Source of the DNA: Coriaria nepalensis
Taxonomy: Eukaryota > Streptophyta > Magnoliopsida > Cucurbitales > Coriariaceae
Length of the DNA stretch: 64,000 nt
Assembly: GCA_027186245.1 (NCBI GenBank)
Contig: CP114481.1
Span: 21,731,501 to 21,795,500 of the forward strand
Direction of reading: 5' to 3'
A model generated the notes under the pieces. It was not told the origin of the DNA and searched no databases. It worked only from the letters and a program-made list of their open reading frames with translations. The position numbers and the translations under genes were made by a program. Positions 21,319 through 35,176 of this stretch are shown piece after piece (the stretch's first letter is position 1; each line of letters opens with the position of its first letter).

Positions 21319-22158
21319 CGCCCTTCAAACATTATTTTCTTGCATAACTTGCAATTAATCTACTGAAGACAACAATGCATTATTTTAGCATTAAAAAGCA
21401 TATCACTCAGTCTTTTTAATCATTAAATTGTTTAAAGGCACTTTGAACCAATTCTATTTTTGAATTTAGAACACGACTTTCATTCATAACTTGCACTTGA
21501 TCTATTGAAGACAACTATTCATTTTTTTAGCCTTAAAGTCATATTATTGCGTGTCTTTTAGTCATTAAATCTTTTTGAATCACTTCAAATGAAATTCGGC
21601 CTTTAAAGATGACTTTCGTGCATAACTTACAGTTTATCTATTGCAGGCAACAATGCATTTGTTTAGCCTTAAAGTCATGTCACTGAGTCTCTTCTAGTCA
21701 TTAAATCATTCAAAATTAATTCGAATGAATTCTATTTTCGCCCTTCAAACATTATTTTCTTACATAACTTGCAATTAATCTACTGAAGACAACAATGCAT
21801 TATTTTAGCATCAAAAAGCATATCACTCAGTCTTTTCAATCATTAAATTGTTTAAAGGCACTTTGAACCAATTCCATTTTTGAATTTAGAACACGACTTT
21901 CATTCATAACTTGCACTTGATCTATTGAAGGCAACTATTCATTTTTTTAGCCTTAAAGTCATATTATTGCGTGTCTTTTAGTCATTAAATCTTTTTGAAT
22001 CACTTCAAATGAAATTCGGCCTTTAAAGATGACTTTCGTGCATAACTTACAGTTTATCTATTGCAGGCAACAATGCATTTGTTTAGCCTTAAAGTCATGT
22101 CACTGAGTCTCTTCTAGTCATTAAATCATTCAAAATTAATTCGAATGAATTCTATTTT
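21319..22158 (+). repeat. Tandem pair of near-identical monomers
   Basis: Units at 21319 and 21739 share a private set: CATTCATAAC, GCGTGTCTTTTAG, CTTTTTGAATCACTTCAAATG, TTTAAAGATGAC, CTTACAGTTTATC and TTGCAGGC. This is a simple one-unit duplication. The A of the second unit (GCATCAAAAAGC) is shared with the following unit at 22159. Confidence 0.87.
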
Positions 22159-25100
22159 CGCCCTTCAAACATTATTTTCTTACATAACTTGCAATTAATC
22201 TACTGAAGACAACAATGCATTATTTTAGCATCAAAAAGCATATCACTCAGTCTTTTCAATCATTAAATTGTTTGAAGGCACTTCGAACCAATTCTATTTT
22301 TGAATTTACAACACGACTTTCATGCATAACTTGCACTTGATCTATTGAAGGCAACTATTCATTTTTTTAGCCTTAAAGTCATATTATTGCGTCTCTTTTA
22401 GTCATTAAATCTTTCTGAATCACTTCGAAAGAAATTCGGCCTTTAAACATGACTTTCGTGCATAACTTGCAGTTGATCTATTGAAGGCAACAATGCATTT
22501 GTTTAGCCTTAAAGTCATGTCACTGAGTCTCTTCTAGTCATTAAATCATTCAAAATTAATTCAAACGAATTCTATTTTCGCCCTTTAAACATTATTTTCT
22601 TACATAACTTGCAATTAATCTACTGAAGACAACAATGCATTATTTTAGCATTAAAAAGCATATCACTCAGTCTTTTCAATCGTTAAATTGTTTAAAGGGA
22701 CTTCGAACCAATTCTATTTTTGAATTTAGAACAAGACTTTCATGCGTAACTTGCACTTGATCTATTGAAGGCAATTATTCATTTTTTTAGCCTTAAAGTC
22801 ATATTATTGCGTCTCTTTTAGTCATTAAATCTTTCGGAATCACTTCGAATGAAATTCGGCCTTTAAACATGACTTTCGTGCATAACTTGCAGTGGATCTA
22901 TTGAAGGCAACAATGCATTTGTTTAGCCTTAAAGTCATGTCACTGAGTCTCTTCTAGTCATTCAATCATTCTAAATTAATTCGAACGAATTCTATTTTCG
23001 CCCTTCAAACATTATTTTCTTACATAACTTGCCATTAATCTACTGAAGACAACAACGAAATATTTTAGCATTAAAAAGCGAATCACTCAGTCTTTTCAAT
23101 CATTAAATTGTTTGAAGGCACTTCGAACCAATTCTATTTTTGAATTTAGAACACGACTTTCATGCATAACTTGCACTTGATCTATTGAAGGCAACTATTC
23201 ATTTTTTTAGCCTTAAAGTCATATTATTGCGTCTCTTTTAGCCATTAAATCTTTCTGAATCACTTCGAAAGAAATTCGGCCTTTAAACATGACTTTCGTG
23301 CATAACTTGCAGTTGATCTACTGAAGGCAACAATGCATTTGTTTAGCCTTAAAGTCATGTCACTGAGTCTCTTCTAGTCATTAAATCATTCAAAATTAAT
23401 TCAAACGAATTCTATTTTCGCCCTTCAAACATTATTTTCTTACATAACTTGCAATTAATCTACTGAAGACAACAATGCATTATTTTAGCATTAAAAAGCA
23501 TATCACTCAGTCTTTTCAATCATTAAATTGTTTGAAGGCACTTCAAACAAATTCTATTTTTGAATTTAGAACACGACTTTCCTGCATAACTTGCACTTGA
23601 ACTATTGAAGGCAACTATTCATTTTTTTAGCCTTAAAGTCATATTATTGCGTCTCTTTTAGTCATTAAATCTTTCTAAATCACTTCGAACGAAATTCGGC
23701 CTTTAAACATGACTTTCGTGCATAACTTGCAGTTGATCTATTGAAGGCAACAATGCATTTGTTTAGCCTTAAAGTCATGTCACTGAGTCTGTTCTAGTCA
23801 TTAAATCATTCTAAATTAATTCGAACGAATTCTATTTTCGCCCTTTAAACATTATTTTCTTACATAACTTGCAATTAATCTACTGAAGACAACAATGCAT
23901 TATTTTAGCATTAAAAAGCATATCACTCAGTCTTTTCAATCATTAAATTGTTTGAAGGCACTTCGAACCAATTCTATTTTTGAATTTAGAACACGACTTT
24001 CATGCATTACTTGCACTTGATCTATTGAAGGCAACTATTCATTTTTTTAGCCTTAAAGTCATATTATTGCGTCTCTTTTAGTCATTAAATCTTTCGGAAT
24101 CACTTCGAATGAAATTCGGCCTTTAAACATGACTTTCGTGCATAACTTGCAGTTGATCTATTGAAGGCAACAATGCATTTGTTTAGCCTTAAAGTCATGT
24201 CACTGAGTCTCTTCTAGTCATTAAATCATTCTAAATTAATTCGAACGAATTCTATTTTCGCCCTTTAAACATTATTTTCTTACATAACTTGCAATTAATC
24301 TACTGAAGACAACAACGCATTATTTTAGCATTAAATAGCATATCACTCAGTCTTTTCAATCATTAAATTGTTTGAAGGCACTTCGAACTAATTCTATTTT
24401 TGAATTTAGAACACGACTTTCATGCATAACTTGCACTTGAGCTATTGAAGGCAACTATTCATTTTTTTAGCCATAAAGTCATGTTATTGCGTCTCTTTTA
24501 GTCATTAAATCTTTCTAGATCACTTCGAACGAAATTCAGCCTTTAAACATGACTTTCGTGCATAACTTGCAGTTGATCTATTGAAGGCAACAATGCATTT
24601 GTTTAGCCTTAAAGCCATGTCACTGAGTCTATTCTAGTCATTAAATCATTCTAAATTAATTCGAACGAATTCTATTTTCGCCCTTTAAACATTATTTTCT
24701 TACATAACTTGCAATTAATCTACTGAAGACAACAATGCATTATTTTAGCATTAAAAAGCATATCACTCAGTCTTTTCAATCATTAAATTGTTTGAAGGCA
24801 CTTCGAACCAATTCTATTTTTGAATTTAGAACACGACTTTCATGCATAACTTGCACTTGATCTATTGAAGGCAACTATTCATTTTTTTAGCCTTAAAGTC
24901 ATATTATTGCGTCTCTTTTAGTCATTAAATCTTTCTGAATCACTTCGAATGAAATTCGGCCTTTAAACATGACTTTCGTGCATAACTTGCAGTTGATCTA
25001 TTGAAGGCAACAATGCATTTGTTTAGCCTTAAAGTCATGTCACTAAGTCTCTTCTAGTCATTAAATCATTCAAAATTAATTCGAACGAATTCTATTTTCG

Positions 25101-28038
25101 CCCTTCAAACATTATTTTCTTACATAACTTGCAATTAATCTACTAAAGACAACAATGCATTATTTTAGCATTAAAAAGCATATCACTCAGTCTTTTCAAT
25201 CATTAAATTGTTTGAAGGCACTTCAAACAAATTCTATTTTTGAATTTAGAACACGACTTTCATGCATAACTTGCACTTGATCTATTGAAGGCAACTATTC
25301 ATTTTTTTAGCCTGAAAATCATATTATTGTGTCTCTTTTAGTCATTAAATCTTTCTGAATCACTTCGAATGAAAATCGGCCTTTAAACATGACTTTCGTG
25401 CATAACTTGCAGTTGATATATTGAAGGCAACAATGCATTTGTTTAGCCTTAAAGTCATGCCACTGAGTCTCTTCTAGTCATTAAATCATTCTAAATTAAT
25501 TCGAATGAATTCTATTTTCACCCTTCAAACATTATTTTCTTACATAACTTGCAATTAATCTACTGAAGACAACAATGCATTATTTTAGCATTAAAAAGCA
25601 CATGACTCAGTCTTTTCAATCATTAAATTGTTTGAAGGCACTTCGAACCAATTCTATTTTTGAATTTAGAACACGACTTTCATGCATAACTTGCACTTGA
25701 TCTATTGAAGGCAACTATTTATTTTTTTAGCCTTAAAGTCATATTATTGCGTCTCTTTTAGTCATTAAATCTTCCTAAATCACTTCGAATGAAATTCGGC
25801 CTTTAAACATGACTTTCGTGCATAACTTGTAGTTGATATATTGAAGGGAACAATGCATTTGTTTAGCCTTAAAGTCATGCCACTGAGTCTCTTCTAGTCA
25901 TTAAATCATTCTAAATTAATTCGAACGAATTCTATTTTCGCCCTTCAAACATTATTTTCTTACATAACTTGCAATTAATCTACTGAAGACAACAACGCAT
26001 TATTTTAGGATTAAAAAGCATATCACTCAGTCTTTTCAATCATTAAATTGTTTGAAGGCACTTCGAACCAATTCTATTTTTGAATTTAGAACACGACTTT
26101 CATGCATAACTTACACTTGATCTATTGAAGGCAACTATCCATATTTTTAGCCTTAAAGTCATATTATTGCGGCTCTTTTAGTCATTAAATCTTTCTAAAT
26201 CACTTCCTTCGAAATTCGGCCTCTAAACATGACTTTCGTGCAAAACTTGCAGTTGATCTATTGAAGGCAACAATGCATTTGTTTAGACTTAAAGTCATGT
26301 CACTGACTCTCTTCTAGTCATTAAATCATTCAAAATTAATTCGAACGAATTCTATTTTCGTCCTTCAAACATTATTTTCTTACATAACTTGCAATTAATC
26401 TACTGAAGACAACAATGCATTATTTTAGCATTAAAAAGCATATCACTCTGTCTTTTCAATCATTAAATTGTTTGAAGGCACTTCGAACCAATTATATTTT
26501 TGAATTTAGAACACGACCTTCATGCATAACTTGCACTTGATCTATTGAAGGCAACTATTCATTTTTTTAGGCTTAAAGTCATATTATTGCGTCTCTTTTA
26601 GTCATTAAATCTTTCTGAATCACTTCGAACGAAATTCAGCCTTTAAACATGACTCTCGTGCATAACTTGTAGTTGATCTATTGAAGGCAACAATGCATTT
26701 GTTTAGCCTTAAAGTCATGTCACTGAGTCTGTCCTAGTCATTAAATCATTCTAAATTAATTCGAACGAATTCTATTTTTGCCTTTTAAAAATTATTTTCT
26801 TACATAACTTGCAATTAATCTACTAATGACAACAATGCATTATTTTAGCATTAAAAAGCATATCACTCAGTCTTTTCAATCATTAAATTGTTTGAAGGCA
26901 CTTCGAACAAATTCTATTTTTGAATTTGGAACACGAATTTCACGCATAACTTGCACTTGATCTATTGAAGGCAACTATTCATTTTTTTATCTTTAAAGTC
27001 ATATTATTGCGTCTCTTTTAGTCATTAAATCTTTCTGAATCACTTCGAACGAAATTCGGCCTTTAAACATGACTTTTGTGCATAACTTGCAGTTGATCTA
27101 TTGAAGGCAACAATGCATTTGTTTAGCCTTCGAGTCATGTCACTGAGTCTCTTCTAGTCATTAAATCATTCTAAATTAATTCGAACGAATTCTATTTTCG
27201 CCCTTCAAACATTATTTTCTTGCATAACTTGCAATTAATCTACTGAAGACAACAATGCATTATTTTAGCATTAAAAAGCATATCACTCAGTCTTTTCAAT
27301 CATTAAATTGTTTGAAGGCACTTCGAACCAATTCTATTTTTGAATTTAGAACACGACTTTCATGCATAACTTGCAGTTGATCTATTGAAGGCAACTATTC
27401 ATTTTTTTAGGCTTAAAGTCATATTATTGCGTCTCTTTTAGTCATTAAATCTTTCTGAATCACTTCGAACGAAATTCAGCCTTTAAACATGACTCTCGTG
27501 CATAACTTGTAGTTGATCTATTGAAGGCAACAATGCATTTGTTTAGCCTTAAAGTCGTGTCACTGAGTCTCTTCTAGTCATTAAATCATTCAAAATTAAT
27601 TCGAACGAATTCTATTTTCGCCCTTTAAACATTATTTTCTTACATAACTTGCAATTAATCTACTGAAGACAACAATGCATTATTTTAGCTTAAAAATGCA
27701 TATCACTCAGTCTTTTCAATCATTAAATTGTTTGAAGCCACTTCGAACCAATTCTATTTTTGAATTTAGAACACGACTTTCATGCATAACTTGCACTTGA
27801 TCTATTGAAGGCAACTATTCATTTTTTTAGCCTTAAAGTCATATTATTGCGTCTCTTTTAGTCATTAAATCTTTCGGAATCACTTCGAATGAAATTCGGC
27901 CTTTAAACATGACTTTTGTGCATAACTTGCAGTTGATCTATTGAAGGCAACAATGCATTTGTTTAGCCTTAAAGTCGGGTCACTGAGTCTCTTCTAGTCA
28001 TTAAATCATTCAAAATTAATTCGAACGAATTCTATTTT
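22159..28038 (+). repeat. Fourteen diverged monomers (mosaic region)
   Basis: Units start at 22159 and every 420 bp to 27619. No single higher-order period runs through, but partial pairs exist: 22159 and 22999 share CGAAAGAAATTCGG and ATTCAAACG; 25099 and 25519 share GATATATTG and ATGCCACTG; 26359 and 27199 share ACTCTCGTGC and CTTGTAGTTG. Unit-specific substitutions are more frequent than in the HOR blocks, suggesting longer time since homogenisation. Parts of it reappear at 43-46 kb. Confidence 0.85.
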
Positions 28039-29717
28039 CGCCCTTCAAACATTATTTTCTTACATAACTTGCAATTAATCTACTGAAGACAACAACGCAT
28101 TCTTTTAGCATTAAAAAGCATATCACTCAGTCTTTTCAATCATTAAATTGTTTGAAGGCACTTCGAACCAATTCTATTTTTGAATTTAGAACACGACCTT
28201 CATGCATAACTTGCACTTGATCTATTGAAGGCAACTATTCATTTTTTTAGGCTTAAAGTCATATTATTGCGTCTCTTTTAGTCATTAAATCTTTCTAAAT
28301 CACTTGCTTCGAAATTCGGCCTTTACACATGACTTTCGTATATAACTTGCAGTTGATCTATTGAAGGCAACAATGCATTTGTTTAGCCTTAAAGTCATGT
28401 CACTGAGTCTCTTCTAGTCATTAAATCATTCTAAATTAATTCGAACGAATTCTATTTTTGCCCTCTAAATATTATTTTCTTACATAACTTGCAATTAATC
28501 TACTGAAGACAACAATGCATTATTTTAGCATTAAAAAGCATATCACTCAATCTTTTCAATTATTAAATTGTTTAAAGGCACTTCAAACAAATTCTATTTT
28601 TGAATTTAGAACACGACTTTCATGCATAACTTGCACTTGATCTATTGAAGGCAACTATTCATTTTTTAGCCTTAAAGTCATATTATTGCGTCTCTTTTAG
28701 TCATTAAATCTTTCTGAATCACTTCGAATGAAAATCGGCCTTTAAACATGACTTTCGTGCATAACTTGCAGTTGATATATTGAAGGCAACAATGCATTTG
28801 TTTAGCCTTAAAGTCATGTCACTGAGTCTCTTCTAGTCATTAAATCAATCAAAATTAATTCGAACGAATTCTATTTTCGCCCTTCAAACATTATTTTCTT
28901 ACATAACTTGCAATTAATCTACTGAAGACAACAATGCATTATTTTAGCATTAAAAAGCATATCACTCAGTCTTTTCAATCATTAAATTGTTTGAAGGCAC
29001 TCCAAACAAATTCTATTTTTGAATTTAGAACATGACTTTCACGCATAACTTGCACTTGATCTATTAAAGGCAACTATTCATTTTTTTAGCCTTAAAGTCA
29101 TATTATTGCGTCTCTTTTAGTCATTAAATCTTTCTAAATCACTTCGAACGAAATTCGGCCTTTAAACATGACTTTCGTGCATAACTTGCAGTTGATCTGT
29201 TGAAGACAACAATGCATTTGTTTTGCCTTAAAGTCATGTCACAGAGTCTCTTCTAGTCATTAAATCATTCTAAATTAATTCGAACGAATTCTATTTTCGC
29301 CCTTCAAACATTATTTTCTTACATAACTTGCAATTAATCTACTGAAGACAACAATGCATTATTTTAGCATTAAAAAGCATATCACTCAGTCTTTTCAATC
29401 ATTAAATTGTTTGAAGGCACTCCAAACAAATTCTATTTTTGAATTTAGAACATGACTTTCACGCATAACTTGCACTTGATCTATTAAAGGCAACTATTCA
29501 TTTTTTTAGCCTTAAAGTCATATTATTGCGTCTCTTTTAGTCATTAAATCTTTCTAAATCACTTCGAATGAAATTCGGCCTTTAAACATGACTTTTGTGC
29601 ATAACTTGCAGTTGATCTATTGAAGGCAACAATGCATTTGTTTAGCCTTAAAGTCGGGTCACTGAGTCTCTTCTAGTCATTAAATCATTCAAAATTAATT
29701 CGAACGAATTCTATTTT
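28039..29717 (+). repeat. 1679-bp HOR, copy 1 (four units)
   Basis: Units start at 28039 (CGCATTCTTTTAGC, ACGACCTTC, CTTGCTTCGAAATTCGG), 28459 (TTTTTGCCCTCTAAATATT; 419 bp from one fewer T in B), 28878 and 29298. The last two are near copies of each other in A and B (CACTCCAAACA, CTATTAAAGG). The first markers recur at 29718. Confidence 0.85.
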
Positions 29718-30557
29718 CGCCCTTCAAACATTATTTTCTTACATAACTTGCAATTAATCTACTGAAGACAACAACGCATTCTTTTAGCATTAAAAAGCAT
29801 ATCACTCAGTCTTTTCAATCATTAAATTGTTTGAAGGCACTTCGAACCAATTCTATTTTTGAATTTAGAACACGACCTTCATGCATAACTTGCACTTGAT
29901 CTATTGAAGGCAACTATTCATTTTTTTAGGCTTAAAGTCATATTATTGCGTCTCTTTTAGTCATTAAATCTTTCTAAATCACTTGCTTCGAAATTCGGCC
30001 TTTACACATGACTTTCATATATAACTTGCAGTTGATCTATTGAAGGCAACAATGCATTTGTTTAGCCTTAAAGTCATGTCACTGAGTCTCTTCTAGTCAT
30101 TAAATCATTCTAAATTAATTCGAACGAATTCTATTTTTGCCCTCTAAATATTATTTTCTTACATAACTTGCAATTAATCTACTGAAGACAACAATGCATT
30201 ATTTTAGCATTAAAAAGCATATCACTCAATCTTTTCAATTATTAAATTGTTTAAAGGCACTTCAAACAAATTCTATTTTTGAATTTAGAACACGACTTTC
30301 ATGCATAACTTGCACTTGATCTATTGAAGGCAACAATTCATTTTTTTAGCGTTAAAGTCATATTATTGCGTCTCTTTTAGTCATTAAATCTATCTGAATC
30401 ACTTCGAATGAAATTCGGCCTTTAAACATGACTTTCGTGCATAACTTGCAGTTGATCTATTGAAGGCAACAATGCATTTGTTTAGCCTTAAAGTCATGTC
30501 ACTGAGTCTCTTCTAGTCATTAAATCATTCAAAATTAATTCGAACGAATTCTATTTT
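29718..30557 (+). repeat. 1679-bp HOR, partial copy 2
   Basis: Units start at 29718 and 30138 and match 28039 and 28459 (CTTGCTTCG, CCTCTAAATATT, CTCAATCTTTTCAATTATT). Similarity ends inside B of the second unit, which switches to the AGCGTTAAAG and CTATCTGAATC type of the 17.9-20.5 kb block. The upstream match begins near 27900 and 29580, marked by AAAGTCGGGTCACTG. Confidence 0.83.
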
Positions 30558-32656
30558 CGCCCTTTAAACATTATTTTCTTACATAACTTGCAATTAATCC
30601 ACTAAAGACAACAATGCATTATTTTAGCATTAAAAAGCATATCACTCAGTCTTTTCAATCATTAAATTGTTTGAAGGCACTTCAAACAAATTCTATTTTA
30701 AAATTTAGAACACGAATTTCACGCATAACTTGCACTTGATCTATTGAAGGCAACTATTCATTTTTTTAGCCTTAAAGTCATATTATTGCGGCTCTTTTAG
30801 TCATTAAATCTTTCTAAATCACTTCCTTCGAAATTCGGCCTTTAAACATGACTTTCGTATATAACTTGCAGTTGATCTATTGAAGGCAACAATGCATTTG
30901 TTTACCCTTAAAGTCATGTCACTGAGTTTGTACTAGTCATTAAATCATTCTAAATTAATTCGAACGAATTCTATTTTCGCCCTTTAAACATTATTTTCTT
31001 ACATAACTTGCAATTAATCTACTGAAGACAACAATGCATTATTTTAGCATTAAAAAGCATATCACTCAGTCTTTTCAATCATTAAATTGTTTGAAGGCAC
31101 TTCAAACAAATTCTATTTTTGAATTTAGAACACGACTTTCATGCATAACTTGCACTTGATCTATTGAAGGTAACTATTCATTTTTTTAGCCTTAAAGTCA
31201 TATTATTGCGTCTCTTTTAGTCATTAAATCTTTCTAAATCACTTCAAACGAAATTCGGCCTTTAAACATGACTTTCGTGCATAACTTGCAGTTGATCTAT
31301 TGAAGACAACAATGCATTTGTTTTGCCTTAAAGTCATGTCACAGAGTCTCTTCTAGTCATTAAATCATTCTAAATTAATTCGAACGAATTCTATTTTCGC
31401 CCTTTAAACATTATTTTCTTACATAACTTGCAATTAATCTACTGAAGACGACAATGCATTATTTTAGCATTAAAAAGCATATCACTCAGTCTTTTCAATC
31501 ATTAAATTGTTTGAAGGCACTTCGAACCAATTCTATTTTTGAATTTAGAACACGACCTTCATGCATAACTTGCACTTGATCTATTGAAGGCAACTATTCA
31601 TTTTTTTAGGCTTAAAGTCATATTATTGCTTCTCTTTTAGTCATTAAATCTTTCTAAATCACTTCCTTCGAAATTCGGCCTTTACACATGACTTTCGTAT
31701 ATAACTTGCAGTTGATCTATTGGAGGCAACAATGCAGTTGTTTAGCCTTAAAGTCATGTCACTGAGTCTCTTCTAGTCATTAAATCATTCTAAATTAATT
31801 CGAACGAATTCTATTTTTGCCCTCTAAATATTATTTTCTTACATAACCTGCAATTAATCTACTGAAGACAACAATGCATTATTTTTGCATTAAAAAGCAT
31901 ATCACTCAGTCTTTTCAATCATTAAATTGTTTGAACGCACTTCGAACCAGTTCTATTTTTGAATTTTGAACACGACTTTCATGCATAACTTGCACTTGAT
32001 CTATTGAAGGCAACTATTCATTTTTTTAGCCTTAAAGTCATATTATTGCGTCTCTTTTAGTCATTAAATCTTTCTAAATAACTTCCTTTGAAATTCGGCC
32101 TTTAAACATGACTTTCGTATATAACTTGCAGTTGATCTATTGAAGGCAACAATGCATTTGTTTAGCCTTAAAGTCATGTCACTGAGTCTCTTCTAGTCAT
32201 TAAATCATTCTAAATTAATTCGAACGAATTCTATTTTCGCCCTTCAAACATTATTTTCTTACATAACTTCAATTAATCTATTGAAGACAACAATGAATTA
32301 TTTTACCATTAAAAAGCACATGACTCAGTCGTTTCAATCATTAAATTGTTTGAAGGCACTTCAAACAAATTCTATTTTTGAATTTAGAACACGACTTTCA
32401 TGCATAACTTGCACTTGAACTATTGAAGGCAACTATTCATTTTTTTATCCTTAAAGTCATATTGTTGCGTCTCTTTTAGTCATTAAATCTTTCTAAATCA
32501 CTTCGAACGAAATTCGGCCTTTAAACATGACTTTCGTGCATAACTTGCAGTTGATCTATTGAAGGCAACAATGCATTTGTTTAGCCTTAAAGTCATGTCA
32601 CTGAGTCTGTTCTAGTCATTAAATCATTCTAAATTAATTCGAACGAATTCTATTTT
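30558..32656 (+). repeat. Five monomers, mosaic
   Basis: Units start at 30558, 30978, 31398, 31818 and 32238. The unit at 30558 has a TTTTAAAATTTAG junction between A and B. The unit at 31398 has TTGGAGGCAAC and ATGCAGTTG in C, found again in the 2520-bp HOR. The unit at 32238 is 419 bp because ACTTGCAATTAA has become ACTTCAATTAA. The pair 31818/32238 recurs as a cassette at 38957/39377 and 41896/42316. Confidence 0.84.
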
Positions 32657-35176
32657 CGCCCTTTAAACTTTATTTTCTTACATAACTTGCAATTAATCTA
32701 CTGAAGACAACAATGCATTATTTTAGCAATAAAAAGCATATCACTCAGTCTTTTCAATCATTAAATTGTTTGAAGGCACTTCAAACAAATTCTATTTTTG
32801 AATTTAGAACACGACTTTCATGCATAACTTGCACTTGAACTATTGAAGGCAACTATTCAATTTTTTGTCCTTAAAGTCATATTATTGCGTCTCTTTTAGT
32901 CATTAAATCTTTCTAAATCACTTCGAACGAAATTCGGCCTTTAAACATGACTTTTGTGCATAACTTGCAGTTGATCTATTGAAGGCAACAATGCATTTGT
33001 TTAGCCTTAGAGTCATGTCACTGAGTCTCTTCTAGTCATTAAATCATTCAAAATTAATTCGAACGAATTCTATTTTCGCCCTTCAAACATTATTTTCTTA
33101 CATAACTTGCAATTAATCTACTGAAGACGACAATGCATTATTTTAGCATTAAAAAGCATATCACTCAGTCTTTTCAATCATTAAATTGTTTGAAGGCACT
33201 TCGAACCAATTCTATTTTTGAATTTAGAACACGACCTTCATGCATAACTTGCACTTGATCTATTGAAGGCAACTATTCATTTTTTTAGGCTTAAAGTCAT
33301 ATTATTGCGTCTCTTTTAGTCATTAAATCTTTCTGAATCACTTCGAACGAAATTCAGCCTTTAAACATGACTCTCGTGCATAACTTGTAGTTGATCTATT
33401 GAAGGCAACAATGCATTTGTTTAGCCTTAAAGTCATGTCACTGAGTCTGTCCTAGTCATTAAATCATTCAAAATTAATTCGAACGAATTCTATTTTTGCC
33501 CTTTAAAAATTATTTTCTTACATAACTTGCAATTAATCCACTAAAGACAACAATGCATTATTTTAGCATTAAAAAGCATATCACTCAGTCTTTTCAATCA
33601 TTAAATTGTTTGAAGGCACTTCAAACAAATTCTATTTTAAAATTTAGAACACGAATTTCACGCATAACTTGCACTTGATCTATTGAAGGCAACTATTCAT
33701 TTTTTTAGCCTTAAAGTCATATTATTGCGTCTCTTTTAGTCATTAAATCTTTCTGAATCACTTCGAACGAACTTTGGCCTTTAAACATGACTTTCGTGCA
33801 TAACTTGCAGTTGATCTATTGAAGGCAACAATGCATTTGTTTAGCCTTAAAGTCATGTCACTAAGTCTGTTCTAGTCATTAAATCATTCTAAATTATTTC
33901 GAACGAATTCTATTTTCGCCCTTTAAACATTATTTTCTTACATAACATGCAATTAATCTACTGAAGACAACAATGCATTATTTTAGCATTAAAAAGCATA
34001 TCACTCAGTCTTTTCAATCATTAAATTGTTTGAAGGCACTTCGAACCAATTCTATTTTTGAATTTAGAACACGACCTTCATGCATAACTTGCACTTGATC
34101 TATTGAAGGCAACTATTCATTTTTTTAGGCTTAAAGTCATATTATTGCTTCTCTTTTAGTCATTAAATCTTTCTAAATCACTTCCTTCGAAATTCGGCCT
34201 TTACACATGACTTTCGTATATAACTTGCAGTTGATCTATTGGAGGCAACAATGCAGTTGTTTAGCCTTAAAGTCATGTCACTGAGTCTCTTCTAGTCATT
34301 AAATCATTCTAAATTAATTCGAACGAATTCTATTTTTGCCCTCTAAATATTATTTTCTTACATAACCTGCAATTAATCTACTGAAGACAACAATGCATTA
34401 TTTTTGCATTAAAAAGCATATCACTCAGTCTTTTCAATCATTAAATTGTTTGAACGCACTTCAAACAAATTCTATTTTAAAATTTAGAACACGAATTTCA
34501 CGCATAACTTGCACTTGATCTATTGAAGGCAACTATTCATTTTTTTAGCCTTAAAGTCATATTATTGCGTCTCTTTTAGTCATTAAATCTTTCTGAATCA
34601 CTTCGAACGAACTTTGGCCTTTAAACATGACTTTCGTGCATAACTTGCAGTTGATCTATTGAAGGCAACAATGCATTTGTTTAGCCTTAAAGTCATGTCA
34701 CTAAGTCTGTTCTAGTCATTAAATCATTCTAAATTATTTCGAACGAATTCTATTTTCGCCCTTTAAACATTATTTTCTTACATAACATGCAATTAATCTA
34801 CTGAAGACAACAATGCATTATTTTAGCATTAAAAAGCATATCACTCAGTCTTTTCAATCATTAAATTGTTTGGAGGCACTTCAAACAAATTCTATTTTTG
34901 AATTTAGAACACGACTTTCATGCATAACTTGCACTTGAACTATTGAAGGCAACTATTCATTTTTTTATCCTTAAAGTCATATTATTGCGTCTCTTTTAGT
35001 CATTAAATCTTCCTAAATCACTTCGAATGAAATTCGGCCTTTAAACATGACTTTTGTGCATAACTTGCAGTTGATCTATTGAAGGCAACAATGCATTTGT
35101 TTAGCCTTAGAGTCATGTCACTGAGTCTGTTCTAGTCATTAAATCATTCTAAATTAATTCGAACGAATTCTATTTT
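32657..35176 (+). repeat. 2520-bp HOR, copy 1 (six units)
   Basis: Units start at 32657 (TTTAAACTTTATT, GCAATAAAAAG, CAATTTTTTGTCC), 33077 (GAAGACGAC, ACTCTCGTGC), 33497 (CCACTAAAGAC, CGAACTTTGGCC), 33917 (ACATAACATGC, GGAGGCAAC), 34337 (CCTCTAAATATT) and 34757 (TTTGGAGGCAC). Units 33497 and 34337 share their A/B junction, B and C, so an 840-bp period is nested inside the HOR. Confidence 0.9.
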